NCBI RefSeq assembly: GCF_037645805.1
Contig: NZ_JBBEXE010000006.1
Location: 1-64,000, forward strand
Direction of reading: 5' to 3'
DNA: 64,000 nucleotides
From: Leptobacterium_A meishanense
Lineage (GTDB): Bacteria; Bacteroidota; Bacteroidia; Flavobacteriales; Flavobacteriaceae
In this document: one piece after another, positions 15,545 through 24,508 of the stretch
How the letters are laid out: every line of letters starts with the position of its first letter
Position numbering within the stretch: position 1 is the stretch's first letter
Made by a program: the position numbers and the translations under genes
Notes under the pieces: model-generated
The model's database searches: none
Told to the model about the DNA's origin: nothing
The model's input: the letters and a program-made list of their open reading frames with translations, nothing else

Positions 15545-16030
15545 ATGTATCTTATAAAAATACTACTTATACTAGTTTTATTACTTGTTTTTTATGAAGA
15601 TATTTCAGATAAACTAGTGCATTGGTTTTTATTCCCTATTCTAGGTTTTCTATTGGGATCACTTCACAAATCCTCTGTCGAAGTAAGTGTTTTTTTGGTT
15701 ACTATTGGAATAAACATATTATTGGTTTCTATAGTTTTATTGTTATTATATGGCTATAGCAAACTGATTTTGAGATCAAGATTTTTAAATAAGAGTTTTG
15801 GCCTGGGTGATCTATTGCTATTTTACGCATTGAGCATTGGGTTTCCTACGGTTACTTTTGCTATTTTGTTTGCCTTTTCTATCTTTTTTAGCCTTGTTAT
15901 ACACCTGTTGATCAATAGATTAAAAAAAGGGAAACAAACCGTGCCATTAGCTGGATATATATCATTTTTTTATGCAATGGTATTTATCGGTTCTTTTTTT
16001 GATAATGTGCCTTCTTTATATCGATACTAG
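15545..16030 (+). CDS. Short A24-family prepilin peptidase
   Basis: The 161-residue protein is almost all membrane helices. It has the two aspartate sites of A24 peptidases: YEDISDKLVHW near residue 19 and FGLGDLLL (GxGD) near residue 88. It is much shorter than PilD/GspO, lacking the N-terminal methylase domain and its cysteines, and so resembles the TadV/CpaA size class. It would cut the leader of the prepilin encoded 4 bases upstream; the mature N-terminus may stay unmethylated. The start ATG at 15545 is the only sensible one. Confidence 0.8.
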   Translation: MYLIKILLILVLLLVFYEDISDKLVHWFLFPILGFLLGSLHKSSVEVSVFLVTIGINILLVSIVLLLLYGYSKLILRSRFLNKSFGLGDLLLFYALSIGFPTVTFAILFAFSIFFSLVIHLLINRLKKGKQTVPLAGYISFFYAMVFIGSFFDNVPSLYRY

Positions 16031-16035
16031 TCCTC

Positions 16036-17448
16036 ATGGAAAATGCAACCTATCAAATACCCGTATCCTTACAACAACTCATTTCTGCTGAACAGGCTTT
16101 TCATTACCGTATTGTTCCTTCGGAAGCACAGAACGATCAGATTATCTTTAAAACAGATTTTGCAAACACCGAGGTATTGAGTAGCGAATTGCAGGTTATA
16201 CTGAACAAAGAAGTTGCTTTATCAGTAGTTTCTTCCGATGAATTGGAAAGGTATTTGACTACTAATTACAGAAAATCTGAAAGGAGGCAATCGCAGGCAT
16301 TGCATTTTACACCTGATTTTCTGGAAAATGTACTGCATACTGCCAAAAAGATAGGAAGTAGCGATATTCATTTTGAACCTTATGAACATATATGCCGTAT
16401 CCGTTTTCGATTGGATGGGAAGCTTATAGAGCAATATGAGATCCCTATTGAGGAATATCCTGTTATTATCAATAAGATTAAGATCCGAAGCGGACTGGAT
16501 ATTTCGGAAAAACGCTTGCCACAAGATGGCCGGATTACTGTAGAGAGTGATTTTGACGCTTTTGACATTCGGGTTTCTTCATTACCAACACTTCATGGGG
16601 AAAAAATAGTGCTCCGTATTTTGAGCAGGGATTCCGGAGCTGTCCATTTGGCTGACTTGGGTTTTACCAAGGAAGAATTGAACATATACAAAGAAGCCAT
16701 CAGAAATCCACACGGTATGATTTTGATATCCGGCCCTACAGGGTCGGGAAAAACAACTACGCTCTATGCTACACTAAAGCTGCTAAATGATAGCAAAACA
16801 AATATTTTAACTATTGAAGACCCTATTGAATATACACTAGAAGGAATCAATCAGGTGCAGTTAAAAGAAAATATAGGGTTAGACTTTGCCACTGCTCTAC
16901 GTACATTTTTAAGACAAGACCCGGATATTATCATGGTAGGCGAAATACGGGATATGAAAACAGCCAATATGGCTATACGTGCCGCACTTACAGGGCATTT
17001 AGTATTGTCTACTATTCACACGAATTCGGCCTGGGCTAGCGTGTCGCGTTTAATCAATATGGGAATTCCTGCTTTTTTAATTGCCAGCACCTTAAATATT
17101 AGCGTAGCACAACGGCTAGTACGAAAACTTTGTGTGCATTGCAAACGGAGATCTAAAGTATTAAAAGAGATGCTCCCTGATGATTTTGTAATTCCTTCAG
17201 CGTTTACTTTCCATTATGAGGCTGTTGGTTGCAATGAGTGTTACCATACCGGTTATTATGGAAGAAAAGCAATTTATGAGATTATACCTATTTCTCGGGA
17301 ATTGGTAATGCATATCAAAGAAAATGAACTGGAGATTGATCATTATCTCAAAGAAAATAATATAAAAACATTAAAAGACAATGCCATACAACTCGTGAAA
17401 GAAGGAACGACTTCCATTGATGAGGTGTATGCCATATTGGCCCATTGA
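16036..17448 (+). CDS. gspE: GspE/PilB family secretion ATPase
   Basis: A 470-residue cytoplasmic hexameric ATPase that powers pseudopilus assembly. An N-terminal N1-like region is followed by the N2 domain (SDIHFEPYE, RFRLDGKLIE), Walker A GPTGSGKTTTLYATL near 233, Asp box and Walker B (ILTIEDPIE; DPDIIMVGEIRD), and the His box (LVLSTIHTNSAW). The GspE/PilB tetracysteine zinc site is present as CVHCKR near 366 and CNECYHTGYYGR near 398. The length is shorter than many GspE proteins, consistent with a reduced N1 domain. Its stop codon is 2 bases from the secretin ATG. Confidence 0.92.
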   Translation: MENATYQIPVSLQQLISAEQAFHYRIVPSEAQNDQIIFKTDFANTEVLSSELQVILNKEVALSVVSSDELERYLTTNYRKSERRQSQALHFTPDFLENVLHTAKKIGSSDIHFEPYEHICRIRFRLDGKLIEQYEIPIEEYPVIINKIKIRSGLDISEKRLPQDGRITVESDFDAFDIRVSSLPTLHGEKIVLRILSRDSGAVHLADLGFTKEELNIYKEAIRNPHGMILISGPTGSGKTTTLYATLKLLNDSKTNILTIEDPIEYTLEGINQVQLKENIGLDFATALRTFLRQDPDIIMVGEIRDMKTANMAIRAALTGHLVLSTIHTNSAWASVSRLINMGIPAFLIASTLNISVAQRLVRKLCVHCKRRSKVLKEMLPDDFVIPSAFTFHYEAVGCNECYHTGYYGRKAIYEIIPISRELVMHIKENELEIDHYLKENNIKTLKDNAIQLVKEGTTSIDEVYAILAH

Positions 17449-17450
17449 TT

Positions 17451-19640
17451 ATGATTAAAAAATATATCCTACTAATGCTTGTTTTATACAGTTTTATAAC
17501 TTATGGACAAGAAAATCAACGCCTTCAAAACATTAAGAACAATCTGGAATTATTGGCACAAGAGAATAAAGGGCTGACTGAAGGCCTTAAAATTGATATT
17601 AATGTGGCCAATGTAACGCTTTCTAATTTTCTTTTAGCCGTTTCCAAAGTACATAAAGTAAACCTTAATGTCGCTCCGGAATTAAGCAGTATTACATTGG
17701 TTAATAACTTCTCCAATGTTACCGTAGCCGATCTATTGGTGTTTCTCGTCAAAGAATACAATTTGGATATCGACTTTACAGGAAACATTCTTTCTATTAA
17801 GAAATACCAGCCGGCACTTATTCCCATCCCGAAAAAAGAAATCCCCATAGTATATGACGCTTTACAGGATGTGGTTTCCATTGATCTGAAAAACGATCTG
17901 CTTTACGATGCTTTTAGGACGATTATGGACAAAACCGGAAAAAACCTGGTTTTTTCTCCGGAAATAGAAGGAAAGCAGCTCACAGCATACATTACCGGAA
18001 GTGCCTTTGATAGTGCTATGGATAAATTAGCATTTGCAAATAATTTACATGTGTCTAAAACAAAGGATGGGTTTTATTTGTTTGAAAATAATGGACCAAA
18101 CTTAACCAGTAATACAAACAATACTAATGTGAATAATGTGCAACGCCAACGTCCGGCAAGAAAAAGTTCAAACTTCTACTATCGTGTTTTAGATACAGTA
18201 AATAAAATTGTGGCAGTCGATTTTGAAAATATCCCTATAAAAGATATTATCAATGATATAGGGACGGATCTTCACATTAATGTTTTTACGGCAAAACCTT
18301 TGGATGAGGCTGGCACAGCTTCTTTAAAAGCAAAGTATATTGCTTTTGATGATTTGTTGGATAACATTTTTGAAAGCCAAGGAATAGCAATTCCTCCCAC
18401 CCCAAACAATGGTATAAATAACAATCCTTCAAGACCCGGTGCTCCTGTAACTACTTCGGGAGTGTTTACATATAAAAAAGAAGGGAATATGTATTTTTTT
18501 GGAACCTCCGATCAGTTAAGCGTCCGAAAAATAGAGGTAATACAACTTATGCACCGCTCCGTAGAACTTCTGGGCGATCCCTCAGGTTCAGGGACCATCA
18601 GAAGTGCAGGAAGAACGGCACAAGGTGCTATAAATTACATTGGTGGGCCTCAAAATAATACCAACAACCCTGGATTCAGTAACAACTTTAATAATCCGAG
18701 GGTAAACACAACTACAACTTCTCGAGGTTTTAATAGCAATGAAAGTAAAGGGGAGGCATTGGTAAACATTTTGCCCGATGATGTAATAGGAAACCTTGAC
18801 ATAAAAATGGATTTTGAACTAAATAGTTTTTTAGTAAGCGGTCCGGCAACAGATGTGAATCGGTTTAAAGCTTTTATAGAACAAATTGACAAGCCTGTCC
18901 CTGTTATCTTAATTGAAGTAATGTTGTTAGAAGTAAGCAGGTCGTCTACCGTAGAAACAGGTATAAGTTGGGGAATTGGTGATGAACCTGTAGAAACAAG
19001 AGGCCGTTTATTTCCTGATACTGACATTACACTAGGCGCAGAAACAGTGAATAAAATTATAGGCGGATTTGATGGTTTTGGTTCTATCAATGTAGGGAGG
19101 GTAGTGCCTGAATTTTTTGCCACTATTAAGGCAATGGAAGCCAATGGAAACATCAAAGTGCGTTCTACTCCAAAACTCTCAACACTCAACGGACATAGAG
19201 CCACATTGTCTATTGGCGAAACTACTTATTATGTAGTGACCAGCCAGAATTTCTTTGGTTCGCAAATACCACAATCTTCTGAAATCAGAAACTTTCAGCC
19301 TATTGATGCCGAGTTGGCGGTAAGCATAAAGCCCCTGGTTTCCGGTGATGGGCAAATAACATTGGATATTAATGTAATTCAGTCTGATTTTAATGGAGAA
19401 CGGATTGATGAAGAGGCCCCTCCAGGGCTTACTTCACGAGAATTTAACTCTATCATACGGGTTCGCGACCAAGATTTAGCCGTTTTAGGAGGATTGGAAG
19501 AGAAGGTAAAGAACGATTCCGGAACAGGAGTCCCTTTATTATCAAGAATTCCTATTATAAAATGGTTCTTTAGCACCCGAAAGCGGGAAGATTCTAAAAA
19601 GAAGCTTACCATTCTGATTAAACCTACTGTAATTTATTGA
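17451..19640 (+). CDS. gspD: Type II/IV secretin (GspD/PilQ family)
   Basis: A 729-residue outer-membrane pore protein. I place the start at ATG 17451, not at the in-frame TTG at 17445, because it opens directly on a signal peptide (IKKYILLMLVLYSFITYGQ). N-domains follow (STN-like, about 60-110 and 150-210; another about 260-310), then Asn/Gly-rich linkers. The secretin domain runs from about 500 to the end, with VEVMLLEVSRSS-like strands, VRSTPKLSTLNGHRA and the closing VPLLSRIPIIKWFFS. No lipobox is present, and no pilotin gene is seen nearby. The stop codon overlaps the next ATG. Confidence 0.9.
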   Translation: MIKKYILLMLVLYSFITYGQENQRLQNIKNNLELLAQENKGLTEGLKIDINVANVTLSNFLLAVSKVHKVNLNVAPELSSITLVNNFSNVTVADLLVFLVKEYNLDIDFTGNILSIKKYQPALIPIPKKEIPIVYDALQDVVSIDLKNDLLYDAFRTIMDKTGKNLVFSPEIEGKQLTAYITGSAFDSAMDKLAFANNLHVSKTKDGFYLFENNGPNLTSNTNNTNVNNVQRQRPARKSSNFYYRVLDTVNKIVAVDFENIPIKDIINDIGTDLHINVFTAKPLDEAGTASLKAKYIAFDDLLDNIFESQGIAIPPTPNNGINNNPSRPGAPVTTSGVFTYKKEGNMYFFGTSDQLSVRKIEVIQLMHRSVELLGDPSGSGTIRSAGRTAQGAINYIGGPQNNTNNPGFSNNFNNPRVNTTTTSRGFNSNESKGEALVNILPDDVIGNLDIKMDFELNSFLVSGPATDVNRFKAFIEQIDKPVPVILIEVMLLEVSRSSTVETGISWGIGDEPVETRGRLFPDTDITLGAETVNKIIGGFDGFGSINVGRVVPEFFATIKAMEANGNIKVRSTPKLSTLNGHRATLSIGETTYYVVTSQNFFGSQIPQSSEIRNFQPIDAELAVSIKPLVSGDGQITLDINVIQSDFNGERIDEEAPPGLTSREFNSIIRVRDQDLAVLGGLEEKVKNDSGTGVPLLSRIPIIKWFFSTRKREDSKKKLTILIKPTVIY

Positions 19641-20845
19641 TGCTTCGAAATGTTTTAACATATATAAAAGAAGGGAAACATTTTACAGGTGTGGAATGGG
19701 TTGAACATAATAATGAGCGTGCCATATATGTTAAATCACTTCTTTTTAAGAAAAATGAGTTAATGCCTCTGAATGCAATAAAAGTAGGCTCTTTAGAGGC
19801 TTTTAAAATAAATTTCAACAAAAGTATCCCTGTTTTTTTAGTTATTAATTCAAATCAGGTAATTACCAAATTCATGACACTTTCAAATGACACTTCACTT
19901 AACCTTGTAAACAAGGTATTTCCGAATATCAATATCCATGATTTCTATTATGAAGTGTCCAATTTAGGAGATAGCACCATGGTTTCTGTATGTAGAAAAT
20001 CCTATGCAGAAGATGTGTTAAACAGATTTGAATCTCAAAAAATAATTGTAGCCGGATTATCGCTCGCTTTTCATCAAATTCGACACGTAAAAGCGTATAT
20101 ACAATCAGACACCATTGCTTTATCCACAGGGAACTTAACCAAGACTAGTAAGCAATATGAATTTGAAAATAGAATGTCTAAGGAAGCAATCAACTATGAC
20201 ATTAACGGAATTGCTGTAAAAAGTGAATGCCTGCTTTCTTTTAGTGCTGCATTACAACTCTTTTTTAAAAAGAAAGTCGACCATTCAAATTTTGATACAC
20301 TAAATGAAACGCTACAAAAAACATTTTACCAGAAACGGTTTTTAAAACTTTTTCCAAGAGTTGCTATCGGATTTTTATTGATACTTCTGTTAATGAATTT
20401 TTTGACATTCAATTATTATTACAGAGGGGTCAGCAGATCAAAACTGGCTATGGAAGTAAACAATATTAACAAAAAAAAATGGGAACACATGAATGCGCTT
20501 GTGACCAATAAAGAAAAGCTTGCAAATGATATTATAAATGCAAATACCTCTAGAAGTGCTTTCTATATTGATGGTATTACTGCCTTGCTTCCTGCCTCCA
20601 TTTTGCTAGATGAGATCAATTACCAACCGTTCAAAAAAAACATAAAAAAAGAAGAAAAAATTGTTGTTTACAAGAAAAGAATCCAAGTTTCCGGCAAATC
20701 AAAAGCAAGTGCGGAATTTTCTAAATGGGTTGAGCAGTTGGAAAAGCAGTCGTGGGTAAAAAATGTAGTTGTAGCAGCTTATGGTTATAAAAATAGGGAT
20801 GTATTATCATTTACCATTTTAATTACACTAAATGATGAACCATAA
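19640..20845 (+). CDS. GspL-like (PilM-PilN fusion type) inner-membrane assembly protein
   Basis: A 401-residue protein with a cytoplasmic N-terminal domain of about 230 residues, a single helix (VAIGFLLILLLMNFLTFNYY, about 239-258), and a periplasmic part. That part has a coiled coil, then a ferredoxin-like domain (VSGKSKASAEFSKWVEQLEK and WVKNVVVAAYG). This layout fits GspL or fused PilM/PilN, which tie the ATPase to the membrane platform. Actin-like motifs are not obvious, so the call rests on layout and operon place. ATG 19640 overlaps the secretin stop as TGATG; the upstream TTG is rejected. Confidence 0.7.
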   Translation: MLRNVLTYIKEGKHFTGVEWVEHNNERAIYVKSLLFKKNELMPLNAIKVGSLEAFKINFNKSIPVFLVINSNQVITKFMTLSNDTSLNLVNKVFPNINIHDFYYEVSNLGDSTMVSVCRKSYAEDVLNRFESQKIIVAGLSLAFHQIRHVKAYIQSDTIALSTGNLTKTSKQYEFENRMSKEAINYDINGIAVKSECLLSFSAALQLFFKKKVDHSNFDTLNETLQKTFYQKRFLKLFPRVAIGFLLILLLMNFLTFNYYYRGVSRSKLAMEVNNINKKKWEHMNALVTNKEKLANDIINANTSRSAFYIDGITALLPASILLDEINYQPFKKNIKKEEKIVVYKKRIQVSGKSKASAEFSKWVEQLEKQSWVKNVVVAAYGYKNRDVLSFTILITLNDEP

Positions 20846-21347
20846 AACAAAAAGCAGAGCCTTTATAGTTGTCTTTATTATACTGCTATTCTTATCGTAT
20901 AAATTCGCAATTGTAAATACTTTGAGATATAGAAAAGAATATTCAGCACTTGTACATGAGCAACAAATATTCAATGATCTCCCAAAACAATTAGCATTAT
21001 TAAATGAACGAAATGCCCACTATAATTCTTTACTTCAACGATATCAAGTCACAGAAACTTCTTTACAGAATAACTTATTAAAGTATCTTAATAGGATAGC
21101 TGAAGTACATCACTATAAACTGATAACTTTTAATGAGCCTCATGAATTTGCTTATGAAGGAGTCACAAGGAAAACCTACCGTTTTACAGTTGAAGGAGCT
21201 TATGAAGCTGTTCTAAAACTTATTTATCAACTGGAACAGAAAACAACCTATGGGGAAGTGATACATGTGTCTTTTGAAAAACAAAAAAATCACAAAACCC
21301 GAAAAGAGTATTTACAAGCTACCATAGCAATCCAGTATACTGATTGA
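20832..21347 (+). CDS. GspM/PilO-like inner-membrane protein
   Basis: This 171-residue protein has one N-terminal helix (AFIVVFIILLFLSYKFAIV), a coiled coil (about residues 40-85), and a ferredoxin-like domain (about 95-170) with YRFTVEGAYEAVLKLIYQLE. This is the GspM/PilO plan and order. It overlaps the GspL-like gene by 14 bases and is the last gene of the operon. No gspF follows. Sequence is poorly conserved in this family, so the call depends on topology and context. The start may be either of two adjacent ATGs. Confidence 0.65.
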   Translation: MMNHKTKSRAFIVVFIILLFLSYKFAIVNTLRYRKEYSALVHEQQIFNDLPKQLALLNERNAHYNSLLQRYQVTETSLQNNLLKYLNRIAEVHHYKLITFNEPHEFAYEGVTRKTYRFTVEGAYEAVLKLIYQLEQKTTYGEVIHVSFEKQKNHKTRKEYLQATIAIQYTD

Positions 21348-21939
21348 ATTGATGCACGAAAAAGAAAATTTTAGTAACTGTGGTGACATATTCTATTTAA
21401 AAACTCGATAGTTTAAGTCTATCTAGAAAGATTATGTGCTTATTACAATAACAAAATTTGTAAAGAAATTTAGCTTTAACAAAAAAGAACTTTAATAATC
21501 GTGATTGTTGTAATGTGATGAGTTGCCTATTATAATTCAATTTTCCAAGAAAGCAGGAAAATTATGCAATATTTTCTTGAGGATTTAGCCCCCTAATAAA
21601 TATAATTTAGAGCCATGGCCCTAAAAAATAAAAGACTTGATAAGAGAGAGCACACCATCATAGTCACATATAGCGATAAAGTTCCCACATACGAGTATTG
21701 AATACAATTATACTGAGATACCATATAAGAGTGTGTCTTATTATTTAGGTTTTTTACTTCTCATTTGATTGCTGCATTAAATGCGTGATGCAGTCGTTGT
21801 TATATTGCGGTTTTTTTGGATTCCTTAATATTTTAGAACATCAAAATATAAGAGAGATTTTTCCTAAATGGATATACATAAGTGATTTTAGGTTTTGAAA
21901 TTGAGATTCTAAAAGCAACTTTGACCTCTGCTTTGACCT
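21348..21939. other. Gene-poor AT-rich stretch, possible decayed DNA
   Basis: No convincing gene is visible in about 590 bases. The longest tidy frame is a 28-codon plus-strand one at 21615-21701 (MALKNKRLDKREHTII, then VTYSDKVPTYEY), which reads like a fragment of real protein but matches nothing I know. I see no transposase motif, inverted repeats or RNA structure. It separates the secretion operon from the tRNA cluster. Confidence 0.5.
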
Positions 21940-21977
21940 TAAAATAAAAAAGCACCTACATTTAATTATAAGCGCTT
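21940..21977 (-). terminator. Terminator of the tRNA cluster
   Basis: On the minus strand, AAGCGCTTATA pairs with TGTAGGTGCTT (three wobble pairs), followed by TTTTTATTTT, just past the last tRNA. Confidence 0.6.
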
Positions 21978-21988
21978 GATTTTAAATG

Positions 21989-22062
21989 TGATCGCGACAG
22001 GATTCGAACCTGTGACCGTCTGCTTAGAAGGCAGATGCTCTATCCAGCTGAGCTACGCGACC
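21989..22062 (-). tRNA. tRNA-Arg (TCT)
   Basis: A 74-base cloverleaf. The acceptor GGTCGCG pairs with CGCGATC (one wobble), the anticodon stem CTGC/GCAG holds CT-TCT-AA, and the T-arm contains GGTTCGAATCC. The CCA is not encoded. It is the last tRNA in the cluster. Confidence 0.93.
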
Positions 22063-22085
22063 ATTCTACTTTTGATCTTTATTTG

Positions 22086-22160
22086 TCGGGGTGGCAGGAT
22101 TCGAACCTGCGGCCTCCTGCTCCCAAAGCAGGCGCGATAACCGGGCTACGCTACACCCCG
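22086..22160 (-). tRNA. tRNA-Pro (TGG)
   Basis: A 75-base cloverleaf. The acceptor CGGGGTG pairs with CACCCCG, the anticodon arm CCTGC-TTTGGGA-GCAGG gives TGG, and the T-arm contains GGTTCGAATCC. The CCA is not encoded. It is the middle gene of the cluster. Confidence 0.94.
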
Positions 22161-22165
22161 AAGTG

Positions 22166-22249
22166 CGGAGAGACAGGGATTCGAACCCTGGCGACAGTTT
22201 CCCGTCGACAGATTAGCAATCTGCTCCATTACCACTCTGGCACCTCTCC
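22166..22249 (-). tRNA. tRNA-Ser (GCT)
   Basis: An 84-base class II tRNA. The acceptor GGAGAGG pairs with TCTCTCC with a G discriminator, the anticodon arm CAGAT-TGCTA-ATCTG gives GCT, and it has a long variable arm (GTCGACGGGAAACTGTCGC). It is the first gene of the three-tRNA unit. Confidence 0.94.
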
Positions 22250-22272
22250 GTTGCAACAATTATTTGCGGATG

Positions 22273-22303
22273 CAAATGTAGCAGTTCACAAAATAGCACA
22301 CAA
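22273..22303 (-). promoter_or_regulatory. Promoter of the Ser-Pro-Arg tRNA cluster
   Basis: On the minus strand, TTG (22303-22301), exactly 20 bases, then TACATTTG (22280-22273) match the Bacteroidota -33/-7 consensus. The predicted start is about 17 bases before tRNA-Ser. Confidence 0.7.
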
Positions 22304-22329
22304 CTTTTTTTTTGTTTTTTACAGCTTTC

Positions 22330-24375
22330 CTATTCCGGATATTCAACTCTTAGATGATAGATGTTTGTTAACTTTTGTTTCAATACTTTTTTAACCATTT
22401 CAATCTCCTTAAATGTAATATTCGCATTTAAAAATTGTCCCACCTCTATTTGCTTATTAATTATTTTTTCCACAAACTCATCTATCACTAAATATGTAGG
22501 GTTTTTTAGGCTTTTAGAAGCTGCCTCAACTGAGTCTGCCATCATTAATATTGCTGTTTCTTTGGAAAAAGGAATAGGTCCTGGATACCTGAAATCGTCA
22601 TCATTAAAACTTTCTTCGTTCTCTTTTTGTTTCCTGTAGAAATAATACACATATGTTGTTCCATGGTGTGTTCTTATAAAATCAATCACCCTATCTGGTA
22701 AGTTCGCTTTCCTTGCCATTTCTATACCTTCTATCACGTGCCTGATAATGATGTTTGCACTTTCTTGAGGTGATAGTTCGTCATGTGGGTTCACATTGGT
22801 TGTTTGGTTTTCAGTAAAATAGGTAGGGTTATTCATTTTGCCTATATCATGGTAAAGCGCCCCTACCCTTACCAACATGGCGTTGGCACCTACTTCATTA
22901 GCTGCAGCCTCTGCCAAATTAGCTACTTGAAGTGAATGGTGAAATGTACCGGGAGCCGTGTCTGAAAGTCTTTTCAATAATTTTGAATTGGTATCTGATA
23001 ATTCTAAAAGCGATACATCGGAAACCAAACCAAAAATTTTCTCATAAATATAGATAAGTGGTTGGGCAAACAAAGTAGCCAACCCGTTTAAAATGAACAG
23101 CCCGAACATTATCCAGCTAATATTTCGGACACTTCCTTCATGAATAATATAGAAGGCAAAGTATGCTAAAACATAAATGAATGTTATCTGTCCTACTGAT
23201 ATAAACAAATTGGCCCTTTTATAAAGCTCAGAAACTGTTTGGATGGTCACTATTCCGGCAATTATTTGTAAAAAAACGTATTCAAATCCATTAGGTACTA
23301 TAAAGCCTAATAATAAAACCGTAAGAACGTGTGTGAACAACCCCAGTCTAGCATCGAAAAAAGCCTTTAGAATTAATGGGAGTATACATAATGGAACTAC
23401 ATAAACATAAGCTGCATCATATTTTACGACAAGAGTGGTTAAAAATATCATGATAACCACATTGAAAAATATAAATGTTACTTTAGTATTGTTTTCAAAT
23501 ATTTTTTTTCGATATCTCTTCAAAAAAAGTAATAACATGAAAAGTGCAAGGGCTACAAGGATGGTATATCCGGAAACAATCCAAAAATAACTTTGCTCGT
23601 TCCACAATTGTGATTGGTATTCTTTTTTTAATGAATTGAGTATTGCATAATTCTCTCCTTCTACGACCTCTCCCTTTGCAATAATCCGTTTACCTCTATC
23701 TACATACCCTTGGGTTTCCACTATTTTATTAAGTGCCTCCTCTAGTGATTTAACGGTAAAATTCTCATCATAGTTTACATTTGCCCTAATGATGTCAAAA
23801 AATAGGTTATAATAAATGTCTAAATAAGCTATATCTTTTGTATTTCTCAGTTGAGAACTGATGAAAGGGCTGAGCTCTTCCAACTCAAAAAAATCTCCAA
23901 AGGTCAGCGTTAATTCCTCATTATTTTTAATGAGATAAACAATAGTTCCATTATCATGCTCCTTTTGAACAAAAATCACCCCATTAGCATAGATTTTATC
24001 TAGCATTTCTAGCCCTTCTTCTTTTAACCTTTTTCTTTGATAAAAAGGAATCGTATCTTTAAAGTAAACGGAAAAGCTTTTTTCAAAATCTTGGTAAACT
24101 TCCGTTACTATATCATTTTGATATGAATAGTAGTCAACATGATTATCCCGGACTTGTATTTTTTCACTCTCAATCTCTTCTTCTGTTTTATAAATAGCAA
24201 AATCAAAAGGTGCATATAAATTCTCGTGTTGCCATGGCTTTCCTTTTTGAAATTCATATTTGAATTTACCTCCCTTTGGAAATAAGTACACAATTAGGGC
24301 TGTTGCAATTACAAATAGAAAAACTTTGTATATAACCCCTTGATTTCTATATAGTTTATTAAAAAAACTTTTCAT
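22330..24375 (-). CDS. 7TM-HD (PgpH-like) phosphohydrolase
   Basis: A 681-residue membrane protein. It has an N-terminal helix (about 15-30), a large extracytoplasmic 7TMR-HDED domain (to about 265), then seven or eight transmembrane helices (about 270-460). A cytoplasmic HD domain follows with HHSLQVANLAEAAANEVGAN, VGALYHDIGKM and a further metal-binding His in RTHHGTTYVYYF. PgpH-type members of this family hydrolyse cyclic di-AMP to pApA; that substrate is family knowledge and not shown here. It stands alone, upstream of the tRNA unit, which has its own promoter. Confidence 0.88.
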   Translation of the reverse strand: MKSFFNKLYRNQGVIYKVFLFVIATALIVYLFPKGGKFKYEFQKGKPWQHENLYAPFDFAIYKTEEEIESEKIQVRDNHVDYYSYQNDIVTEVYQDFEKSFSVYFKDTIPFYQRKRLKEEGLEMLDKIYANGVIFVQKEHDNGTIVYLIKNNEELTLTFGDFFELEELSPFISSQLRNTKDIAYLDIYYNLFFDIIRANVNYDENFTVKSLEEALNKIVETQGYVDRGKRIIAKGEVVEGENYAILNSLKKEYQSQLWNEQSYFWIVSGYTILVALALFMLLLFLKRYRKKIFENNTKVTFIFFNVVIMIFLTTLVVKYDAAYVYVVPLCILPLILKAFFDARLGLFTHVLTVLLLGFIVPNGFEYVFLQIIAGIVTIQTVSELYKRANLFISVGQITFIYVLAYFAFYIIHEGSVRNISWIMFGLFILNGLATLFAQPLIYIYEKIFGLVSDVSLLELSDTNSKLLKRLSDTAPGTFHHSLQVANLAEAAANEVGANAMLVRVGALYHDIGKMNNPTYFTENQTTNVNPHDELSPQESANIIIRHVIEGIEMARKANLPDRVIDFIRTHHGTTYVYYFYRKQKENEESFNDDDFRYPGPIPFSKETAILMMADSVEAASKSLKNPTYLVIDEFVEKIINKQIEVGQFLNANITFKEIEMVKKVLKQKLTNIYHLRVEYPE

Positions 24376-24508
24376 TTATTTTTAATATTACACTCAAATG
24401 TAGCAAAAATAGCTTGTTTAAACAGGTAATATGACATGCTTTAATTTATGAATATCTTTATAATTTGACTAATTTCGCAAACAGATAAAAAACTAAACAC
24501 GGAATAAT

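Noticed and set aside
21348..21939. Insertion sequence remnant
   Set aside because: I find no inverted repeats, target duplication or transposase motif; only a 28-codon frame of unknown origin.
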